Assembly (NCBI RefSeq): GCF_012927205.1
Contig: NZ_JABBGC010000002.1
Location: 1,426,001-1,490,000 of the forward strand
Length of the DNA stretch: 64,000 nt
Direction: 5' to 3'
Source of the DNA: Chitinophaga fulva
GTDB taxonomy: Bacteria > Bacteroidota > Bacteroidia > Chitinophagales > Chitinophagaceae
Shown here in pieces: positions 33,047 to 40,592 of this stretch; positions within the stretch are counted from its first letter, which is position 1, and each line of letters starts with the position of its first letter. The notes beneath the pieces were generated by a model that saw nothing but the letters and a program-made list of their open reading frames with translations, searched no databases and was not told the origin of the DNA. The translations under genes were made by a program, and so were the position numbers.

Positions 33047-36000
33047 ATGGGAGGAATAGTAAAAATAACTATTGCAACAATGCTCTCCGTTTGTTCCATG
33101 TTTATGCAAACGTATGCACAACAAAACACCGGCAATGTGAGCGGAACAGTAAAAGACGCCGGAGGCTCACCACTTCCCGGCGCCTCTGTGGAAGCAGTGT
33201 CTAACGGTCACCGGGTGAAAGTCGCCATCTCCGACAGTGTCGGCAAATTCGTCTTCACCAACTTACCGGCGGGCAGCTACACCTTCAGCTCCCGCATGAT
33301 TGGCTATGATGCCAAATCATTTGCGGGATATAAAATCACCTCCGGCAAGAATCCCGAGCTTTCGCTCGTACTGACGTCCACGGTCAGTGAACTGACCAGC
33401 GTAGTGGTAGTGGGTTATGGTACCCGAAAAAGACAGGACGTTACCGGCGCCGTAGCCAAAGCGGACCTGCAGGTACAGAAACAATCCCCCAACGCCAGCG
33501 TGATGTCTTCTTTAAGAGGTACGGTGCCCGGCCTCACCGTAGGACAGGTGAACAGAGCCGGTAGCGACCCTACCCTAATGGTACGCGGCAGGAACTCTAT
33601 CTCCGGTACAGCATCCCCGCTGATTGTAGTAGATGGCCTGATATACAGGGGATCGCTCACCTCCATCAACCCGTCGGACATCGCGAGCATTGATCTGTTG
33701 AAAGATGCCAGTGCCGCCGCCGTGTATGGCTCCCAGGCGTCCAACGGCGTGGTACTGATCACCACCAAAAGCGGCGCCAGCGGGATAGATAATCTCACGG
33801 TAGATTACAGCGGGTCATATTCCATGCAGGAGATGACCAAAAAGGAAATGAGACCGGCGTCAGGCGCTCAGTATATACAGAAAGTCGGTGACTGGTACCT
33901 CGCGGAAAGCCGTGATCCCAACGACCCGACAAAAATGAACCCTAACTGGGACCCCACTACGAAAATGCCAGGCATAGAAGGCGACAACTATAAAAACGGT
34001 TACGAAGCCAACTGGTGGGATTTAATGACCAACGCCCGTCCCAGGATCCACAACCATAACATCGGTTTAAGCGGAAGATCAAAAAAGATCCGTCTTTACC
34101 TGGGCTATGGTTATTTTGACCAGGTGAACCTCATCAAAAACGATGACTACCGCAGAAACAGCATCAGGCTCAACATAGAGGCCAAACCTACAGACTGGCT
34201 GACGGTTGGTGCACAAACGGGGTTGTCCATCAATGATTACAGCGGTGTGTCGCCCGCCTTCTCCGATATCATGTTCCTGAAACCATATAACCTGCCTTTC
34301 GATCCAAAGACAGGACAGATGCTGGAATTCTATGCACAAACCACCACGCCCACCGCGCTGGAAGTGCTCAGAAGATCGAAAGACCTGGACCGGAATATGA
34401 ATATGATCGGCAACTTCTTCGTCAGCGTAGATATCCCGTATGTGAAAGGTCTGAACTACCGCGTGAACTTCGGTAACAACTACATCTATACGAACCGGTT
34501 TAACTACAATGCCCCCAACGTAGAAGCCACCGCCTATAAAACCTACATGACCAATTATTTCCTGACGATCGACAACATCCTGACATATAAAAGGGATTTC
34601 GGGAAACATGGTGTGGACCTCACCTTACTGTATGGTGCAGAAAAAAACAAACATGATGGCAGCAGCACTTCCGCCGGCGGCATCACCAACGGTGTGCTGT
34701 CCTACAACAGGCTGGACGTAGGCGATCCTGCACGGCTGACCGTTTCCAACGACATGGACATACTCCCCTGGCAGGAACAGGCGCTGTACCAGATGGCCAG
34801 GCTCTCCTATTCGTTCGATAAAAAATATATCCTGACAGGTACGGTAAGAAGAGACGGATTTTCCGGTTTCTCCGCCACCAACAAGTGGGCCACCTTTCCA
34901 TCCCTGGCATTTGCATGGCGCCTGAAAGAAGAGAACTTCCTGAAGTCTGTCAACGTGATCAATGACCTGAAACTGAGATTGTCTTACGGCGCTACCGGTA
35001 ACAGGACCGTTGGCCGTTACCAGACGCTCTCCCAGATGACCGTTGGATTATCGAGCGGTTATCTGTACGGCACCTCCGGCGGCGCACAACTCGGCTCCTA
35101 TCTCAGCCAGTTGCCTAATTCCGGTCTGCGTTGGGAAACAACAAAATCCTTTAACACCGGCGTAGACTTTTCGTTCTTCGACAACCGGCTGTTTGGCTCG
35201 CTGGACCTGTACTTCTCCAATTCCACCAACCTGTTGAATTCCAGGGCTACGCCTACCATCACCGGTTTCAACAGCTTCCTGATCAACATTGGTAAAATCC
35301 AGAACAGCGGACAGGAGTTGAACATCACCGGCGTACCGGTGTCCAACAAAAACTTCAAATGGGAAGTAACGGCCAACTTCTTCAGAAACCGCAATAAAGT
35401 GGTGGATATCGACGGCACCAAAAACAACCTGATCAATGGCAGCGACCCGATATTAAGCTACTTTATCGGTCAGCCTTACGGCGTGGTATATGATTATAAG
35501 ATCACCGGCATGTACCAGATCGGTGAACAAATTCCTGCAAGTCTTGCCGCACAGGGATTCAAAGCCGGACAATACAAAGTAGAAGACGTGAACGGCGATG
35601 GAAAGATCACACCGGAAGACAAACAGATATTAGGCAGACTCGATCCTTCTTACAGCCTGGGTATCTCCAACAGCTTCCAGTACAAAGCATTCCAGCTGAA
35701 ATTCTTCATCAACACCATACAGGGTGGTAAAAACGGATATCTCGGAGCACCCGGTATTATGCTGCAAAACCCGGACAATATCCGCAACAACAATGGCTTT
35801 GTATATGATTACTGGACACCCAATAATCCGGATGCCCGCTACAGAAGCATTGCGGCTTATGTGGCCACACTGGGTGAAAACTTCGGGCCGTATGTGTCCA
35901 GGAGCTTTATCCGGTTGCAGGACGTAACGCTGACCTACACCTTACCAGAGGGCCTGCTGAGCCGTTTAAAGATACTCAAAGCGGCCAGCGTATATGTGAA

Positions 36001-36172
36001 CGCGCAAAACCTCCTGACCATCACCAAATGGGACGGATGGGACCCCGAGTCCAATCCGTCTTCCAGCCAGCGGTCTTCACTCGGACTGAGAATGCCGGGT
36101 GGTATGGGTCTTGACCAGAACGGCTATCCCGTGATGAAGAGCTATTCCCTTGGTGTAAACGTGACATTCTAA
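33047..36172 (+). CDS. SusC/RagA TonB-linked outer-membrane transporter
   Basis: A 1041-residue protein: signal peptide (ends TYAQQ), CarboxypepD-regulatory-like domain (VSGTVKDAGGSPLPGASVE), linker with the TonB-box-like SVVVVGYGTRKR, plug with SPLIVVDGLIY and DIASIDLLKDASAAAVYGSQASNGV, and a barrel ending SLGVNVTF. Unlike the first SusC in the window it has no STN domain, so it does not use the FecR route. It is followed 24 bp later by SusD and preceded by a GH95 fucosidase, so it probably imports fucosylated oligosaccharides (inference). Confidence 0.94.
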   Translation: MGGIVKITIATMLSVCSMFMQTYAQQNTGNVSGTVKDAGGSPLPGASVEAVSNGHRVKVAISDSVGKFVFTNLPAGSYTFSSRMIGYDAKSFAGYKITSGKNPELSLVLTSTVSELTSVVVVGYGTRKRQDVTGAVAKADLQVQKQSPNASVMSSLRGTVPGLTVGQVNRAGSDPTLMVRGRNSISGTASPLIVVDGLIYRGSLTSINPSDIASIDLLKDASAAAVYGSQASNGVVLITTKSGASGIDNLTVDYSGSYSMQEMTKKEMRPASGAQYIQKVGDWYLAESRDPNDPTKMNPNWDPTTKMPGIEGDNYKNGYEANWWDLMTNARPRIHNHNIGLSGRSKKIRLYLGYGYFDQVNLIKNDDYRRNSIRLNIEAKPTDWLTVGAQTGLSINDYSGVSPAFSDIMFLKPYNLPFDPKTGQMLEFYAQTTTPTALEVLRRSKDLDRNMNMIGNFFVSVDIPYVKGLNYRVNFGNNYIYTNRFNYNAPNVEATAYKTYMTNYFLTIDNILTYKRDFGKHGVDLTLLYGAEKNKHDGSSTSAGGITNGVLSYNRLDVGDPARLTVSNDMDILPWQEQALYQMARLSYSFDKKYILTGTVRRDGFSGFSATNKWATFPSLAFAWRLKEENFLKSVNVINDLKLRLSYGATGNRTVGRYQTLSQMTVGLSSGYLYGTSGGAQLGSYLSQLPNSGLRWETTKSFNTGVDFSFFDNRLFGSLDLYFSNSTNLLNSRATPTITGFNSFLINIGKIQNSGQELNITGVPVSNKNFKWEVTANFFRNRNKVVDIDGTKNNLINGSDPILSYFIGQPYGVVYDYKITGMYQIGEQIPASLAAQGFKAGQYKVEDVNGDGKITPEDKQILGRLDPSYSLGISNSFQYKAFQLKFFINTIQGGKNGYLGAPGIMLQNPDNIRNNNGFVYDYWTPNNPDARYRSIAAYVATLGENFGPYVSRSFIRLQDVTLTYTLPEGLLSRLKILKAASVYVNAQNLLTITKWDGWDPESNPSSSQRSSLGLRMPGGMGLDQNGYPVMKSYSLGVNVTF

Positions 36173-36196
36173 TGCTTCAACCGTAAACTCTCCAAC

Positions 36197-37900
36197 ATGA
36201 AACCAACAATCTTTATATACCTTCTTTGCATCGGAGCGGCGTTATCTTCCTGCAGCAAGAGTTTTCTGGATGAAGACCCGCTGTCTATCTATACACCGGA
36301 CAACTCCCTGCAAACCTCCACGCAGTTCCAACAGGCCACCAACAACCTGTACAATGGCGTCAGGAACATCTACATGGGCAATATCAACCTGGATACTTAC
36401 TTCGGGTTGTATTACGCCACCGACTTCGCCTATAATGGTACCGACTATGACCCTGCCGCAAAGTTAAATGCCTATAAAGCCACCATGTTGCCCACCTATT
36501 TTATTCCCGGAAATATGTGGACGGCATTTTATAAAATCATCACCAATGCCAACCTGGTCATCAGCCAGGTATCTAAATCCACTAAGCTCAGTGATGCCGA
36601 TAAAAACAGTTTCCTGGGCCAGGCATTGTTTTTCAGGGCCTATTCCTACAACGTACTGGCCAACCTGTACGGCGGCGTGCCTATTGAGCTGAATGAGCTT
36701 TCCGGTCCGCGTTACGACTATGTACGCGCCAGCCGCGACGCCGTGTACCAGCAATGTAAAAAAGACCTCCAACAGGCTATCGGCATCTTGTCCGACATCA
36801 ACCAGGTGCCGGATGGCACGGTGAACAAACAAATCGCCAAACATGTGCTCACAGAGGTACTGATCTCCCTGAAAGACTATGACGGCGCCATTGCCAGCGC
36901 TTCTGACGTGATTAACTTTAGTGGCGTGTCCCTGATGAACAGCCGCTTCGGCAGAAGGGCCAATTTACCGGGAGATGTATACCGAGACCTGTTTGAATAC
37001 AACAACCAGAACTACAGCACCGGCAACCACGAAGGGCTGTTGGTGATTCAGAGCACCCTGAACAATTCAGCTTCCGTGGGCGATCAGACAGCATGGGCCG
37101 TTGTTCCCAGCTTAACGGGTATCAGGATTACAGAGGCCACCACCAAAACCAAAATGGCTATCCTGTTCAATGCCAAATTCGTGGACAGCGTTTCCTCCAA
37201 CGGCGTTGGCTGGATACGGCCTACCTCCCACTTCTTTTATGAAATATGGACGCCTGGGGATATGCGCAACTCTTCCTACAATATCGTCAGGGATATCCGG
37301 ATTTCAGGCGTACCTGCCAATTCCCCGGACTATGGCAAGTGGTATGTAAAAGACGGTTACAAAGCGAAAGTAGCGCCGGCGGACTTCAGGGATACTATCC
37401 GTAACTTTTACCCGGTGATCAGGAAGGCGTCTCCTTCTGCCGGGGACTTCGTGTCCGCGGCGGGTCCGGCCATCCTCACCAATGTGACCAATCCGTTTGG
37501 CGGATTTTTACTGAATGGCGCCTCCCGCTTGTTTATGCAGAAGTACATGGCCCGTGTGGCAGAAACTTACCTGCTGAGAGCAGAGGCTTATCTCGCCAAA
37601 GGTGATGCCCAGAAAGCTACCGACGATGTGAACGTATTGCGGAACAGGGCCGGCGCCACGCCTGCCACTACCGCGGAAATGAACATTGATTACATCCTGG
37701 ACGAACGCCTGAGAGAGTTGTATATGGAAGAGTTCAGAGCAGTAACGCTTACCCGTTTGGGAAAACTCTATGATCGGGATAAAAAATACAATCCGAAGTC
37801 AGGGCTGACGATTGAGCCGTATCATAACCTGTGGCCGATACCGTCTACCGAAATCACACAGAATACCGGCGCAGTGCTGGAACAGAACCAGGGTTATTAA
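36197..37900 (+). CDS. SusD/RagB family nutrient-binding lipoprotein
   Basis: A 567-residue protein with a lipoprotein signal (ALSSC, Cys19) and SusD signatures: QALFFRAYSYNVLANLYGGVP, tetratricopeptide-like helices, LRAEAYLAKGDAQKATDDVNVLRNRAG and a C-terminal WPIPSTEI...NQGY. It is the surface lid partner of the SusC immediately upstream. A strong bidirectional terminator follows its stop. Confidence 0.94.
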   Translation: MKPTIFIYLLCIGAALSSCSKSFLDEDPLSIYTPDNSLQTSTQFQQATNNLYNGVRNIYMGNINLDTYFGLYYATDFAYNGTDYDPAAKLNAYKATMLPTYFIPGNMWTAFYKIITNANLVISQVSKSTKLSDADKNSFLGQALFFRAYSYNVLANLYGGVPIELNELSGPRYDYVRASRDAVYQQCKKDLQQAIGILSDINQVPDGTVNKQIAKHVLTEVLISLKDYDGAIASASDVINFSGVSLMNSRFGRRANLPGDVYRDLFEYNNQNYSTGNHEGLLVIQSTLNNSASVGDQTAWAVVPSLTGIRITEATTKTKMAILFNAKFVDSVSSNGVGWIRPTSHFFYEIWTPGDMRNSSYNIVRDIRISGVPANSPDYGKWYVKDGYKAKVAPADFRDTIRNFYPVIRKASPSAGDFVSAAGPAILTNVTNPFGGFLLNGASRLFMQKYMARVAETYLLRAEAYLAKGDAQKATDDVNVLRNRAGATPATTAEMNIDYILDERLRELYMEEFRAVTLTRLGKLYDRDKKYNPKSGLTIEPYHNLWPIPSTEITQNTGAVLEQNQGY

Positions 37901-37916
37901 TTGATTGGTTTAAATA

Positions 37917-37955
37917 ATAAAGGCGGGCAAGCAGTGAATGCTTGCCCGCCTTTAT
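37917..37955. terminator. Bidirectional terminator, 17-bp perfect stem
   Basis: 37917-37933 pairs perfectly with 37939-37955 around a 5-nt loop. It sits between susD (plus) and the converging DUF4240 gene (minus), with A/T-rich outer ends usable in both directions. Confidence 0.85.
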
Positions 37956-37965
37956 AGTTAACGGA

Positions 37966-38361
37966 TTAATAAATACCAGTGGGTTCTCCGAATTTATCCA
38001 CAAAAACTTCATCGGCAACGCCATACAGAATGGGGTCTGTATTACCGGTCACCGAATGGGGTGTATTTTCCGGATGGTTGATGATATCCGCATAAAAAGC
38101 TTTTCCTTTACTGACAATCCAATGAGAGATGTCCTCCACTCCGTCTTCCGATTCTTCCATATAGTCAGTGAAGGGTTCATCCTGTAATTCTATCGCTGCA
38201 TCGACGAACTGTTCCTGGAACCGTAGTATATCGGCTTTATCCATAGCAGACAGTGCTTCCTTCAGCGTGTTCCTGTCTTCTTTTGCGTAGCTGATAATAT
38301 CCCAGAACCAGTCACTGATATGACTAAAATCTTCGGGTAACTTAATTGATGCGTTATCCAT
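37966..38361 (-). CDS. DUF4240 domain protein
   Basis: A 131-residue cytoplasmic protein starting around SHISDWFWDIISYAKEDRNTL, with ILRFQEQFVDAAIELQ and a closing DPILYGVADEVFVDKFG. This is the pattern of DUF4240, a family without known function. It lies 45 bp downstream of a terpene synthase gene on the same strand and ahead of a terminator, so it may be the last gene of the terpene operon. Confidence 0.75.
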   Translation of the reverse strand: MDNASIKLPEDFSHISDWFWDIISYAKEDRNTLKEALSAMDKADILRFQEQFVDAAIELQDEPFTDYMEESEDGVEDISHWIVSKGKAFYADIINHPENTPHSVTGNTDPILYGVADEVFVDKFGEPTGIY

Positions 38362-38406
38362 GATATAACAAATAAATAAAAATGGGTTAATATTGAACGC
38401 TTCAAT

Positions 38407-39378
38407 TTACTGCTTTAATTTATGCCAGGCAAACTCACTGGGTATGTACCGCACCGTCATAGCATTGTACCAGTCATTCAGTCCCGTTATATTCAGGCCG
38501 AGATGGAAGACATAGTTCTCCACAGCTTTCTGGTGATCTCCAAAGTCAGGCAGGTTATCCTGTAACCCCACCATCTCTTTTACGTACTCATCGTGCATCC
38601 GGCGTGCTTCTTCCATCGCTTCCTCCAATGAAATTTTGTGATGATGCCGTAAGGCCAGGATCATGTTACATACTTCGGATTCTTCTGCCATTTCTTTTTC
38701 CAGCGTATACCAGTCGTTTTGGATGAACATCACCCGGCACAGCAGTGTTCTGAGCCGCATGATCACCGGATGCTCCGCAATATACCGGGGCAGGGCAAAA
38801 TTGATACCCGGTTCAACGAGGTCTCCATAGGGATACATCCCGATAGCATACTCCCGCAGGTAAGTCAGGTTCAAAATCGACGGGAAACGTTTTTCTGTTC
38901 TGTATCGGTGCTCTTCCATGATGCCGTAGGTAGTGTACCGGTACATGGATTTGGCCAGCCGCTCCATCCATTCATAGGGCATAAAAGACAGGAATTCGTC
39001 CCGGAATATCGCTGCCTGCCGGTATAGTCCGATATCTCCTGCCTTGGGAGATTCACCCAACATAATATCAATGATGCGGTCCCTTTCCTCAGCGAGACGC
39101 TTTACCGGCCATAATTCATAGTAATCATCGTAGAGGGTCAGCCACAGAAAGAAGCGGGCCATCGGTCTTAAATGATCGATATTGATGGTGGTGGGCGCCA
39201 TATACGAAGCACCATCGGCCAAACAATGACCTTTGTATTTCCTGACTGCTTCTTCCGCCATAAATGTATAATCAGCATCCAGCCATCCGGCTTCTTCCTT
39301 TGCGAAATAATCAGGATATGGCGCTGGAATAGTAGGCCATGGATATTGCAGCACCGGTATGTTAAGTTCTCGTTTCAT
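38407..39378 (-). CDS. Class I terpene synthase (sesqui- or diterpene cyclase)
   Basis: A 323-residue protein of the bacterial terpene synthase length. All hallmarks are visible: the Asp-rich motif D84-D-Y-Y-E88, the pyrophosphate-sensor Arg R175 exactly 46 residues ahead of the NSE triad, the triad N221-D-x-x-T225-x-x-x-E229 and the R310-Y311 pair. These bind Mg2+ and the diphosphate of a linear prenyl diphosphate, starting cation-driven cyclisation. The product cannot be read from sequence. It is 28 bp downstream of a second, divergent paralogue on the same strand, and no prenyl transferase or P450 is next to it. Confidence 0.9.
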   Translation of the reverse strand: MKRELNIPVLQYPWPTIPAPYPDYFAKEEAGWLDADYTFMAEEAVRKYKGHCLADGASYMAPTTINIDHLRPMARFFLWLTLYDDYYELWPVKRLAEERDRIIDIMLGESPKAGDIGLYRQAAIFRDEFLSFMPYEWMERLAKSMYRYTTYGIMEEHRYRTEKRFPSILNLTYLREYAIGMYPYGDLVEPGINFALPRYIAEHPVIMRLRTLLCRVMFIQNDWYTLEKEMAEESEVCNMILALRHHHKISLEEAMEEARRMHDEYVKEMVGLQDNLPDFGDHQKAVENYVFHLGLNITGLNDWYNAMTVRYIPSEFAWHKLKQ

Positions 39379-39406
39379 ATCTTTTGGTATTGATCTTTAC
39401 ACGACA

Positions 39407-40417
39407 TCATTCAGTCCGGCCACCCAAAGCATTTTTTGCGGTTTGTGCGTCCGGAAATCCCTGTAATGAATTATACCGGTCCAGGCCGGAGGAGATGGAC
39501 CGCCATCCGTTCAGCGTCATGCTGAAATAATGGATCCTGTTGACGACTGCATCCTGCCATGGCCCGAAATCGGGCAGGAAATGTTGCAGGTACTGAAACT
39601 CCCTCAGGTATTCATTATGCATGTGGATGATCTGCCGGCAGGCTTCTTCAAATGAAAGTACCCCGTGATGCTGTATCACTTTTAACACGTTGTAATAGAT
39701 AGCATCCGTAGCTTCGTCTTTGGAAAATGATTGCACTTCGTTGAAGCAGACCATCATACGGACCGTCAGCACCTTCAGGCGCTTTATTACAGGATGTTGG
39801 TGTACTTCATCCGGAAGTGACAAACCTGTTTCCAGATCAAGCAGTTCCAGGAAGGGGTACAGACAAAGAGAATCTTCCCGGATAGCCAGACTTTCCTCCA
39901 CAGCAGGAAATGTTTTCAGCGCTTTGTAATGCTGCTCCTGCTTTAAGCCATTAAAGTATCTTTGCAGGCCCTCCGTAAACCGTCCCATGGATTCCGGAGA
40001 AACGAACTGTATCAGTTCCTCCCGCAGCGTGGCCAGCAAACCACCTAATGGAATACCGGCATCTCCCGCGCTGAGTTCACCTTTCAGGACGGAAAGGCTT
40101 TGTTGTTCTATAAAAGATATTTCTTCCGGGCTGTATTCTTCATACTTATCGTCATTATAAAGTGTCCACAACATAAGACGGCAGGCGGGCCGCAGTCTTT
40201 CCAGCGCCGCCGTAGGAAACCAGTGAGCGGCAATGTGCGCCGTTTTGGTCATTTTATACTTTGTCCTTGTATCAGGATCATCTTTATACAACGACAAATA
40301 CACCCCGTCTATCCATTGGTTGTCGGTAATTTCCTGCATTGCTTCCGCGTATGGATTTTTAAGCATAGGAAAAGGATAATGGAACTGCGAAATAGCCAGG
40401 ATATTTGTAGTGTTCAT
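39407..40417 (-). CDS. Terpene synthase paralogue with altered NSE triad
   Basis: A 336-residue protein related to the neighbouring terpene synthase (both share LPDFG, RLRP and a HPVI-x-RL segment). It has the Asp-rich motif D89-D-K-Y-E93, sensor R180 46 residues ahead of N226, and the R314-Y315 pair. The second metal motif reads N226-E-V-Q-S230-F-S-K-D234: Glu replaces Asp after N226, and Asp replaces the final Glu of the NSE triad. The fold and first metal site are intact, so it may be active with changed metal binding or a different product. It is the first gene of the terpene operon. Confidence 0.83.
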   Translation of the reverse strand: MNTTNILAISQFHYPFPMLKNPYAEAMQEITDNQWIDGVYLSLYKDDPDTRTKYKMTKTAHIAAHWFPTAALERLRPACRLMLWTLYNDDKYEEYSPEEISFIEQQSLSVLKGELSAGDAGIPLGGLLATLREELIQFVSPESMGRFTEGLQRYFNGLKQEQHYKALKTFPAVEESLAIREDSLCLYPFLELLDLETGLSLPDEVHQHPVIKRLKVLTVRMMVCFNEVQSFSKDEATDAIYYNVLKVIQHHGVLSFEEACRQIIHMHNEYLREFQYLQHFLPDFGPWQDAVVNRIHYFSMTLNGWRSISSGLDRYNSLQGFPDAQTAKNALGGRTE

Positions 40418-40524
40418 AAAAAAGAAATTGGGTCACGGAACAGTAGGAATGCTAATTAAATATAAGACAGCACAGGGGCATCCGGACCGCACTGTATCAT
40501 GGATCAGCATTTTCAAAAAAAAAT

Positions 40525-40546
40525 CCCTCCGGGAAATCCCGGAGGG
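40525..40546 (-). terminator. Rho-independent terminator of the 784-residue protein gene
   Basis: A 9-bp GC-rich stem (40525-40533 with 40538-40546) with a 4-nt loop; on the minus strand it is followed by nine T's (40515-40523). It lies 47 bp after the stop of the 40593-42896 gene and separates it from the terpene synthases. Confidence 0.85.
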
Positions 40547-40592
40547 CGACACATTCTTGCTTTATTCTGTATTTGTTGGGAGACGTAAATCA

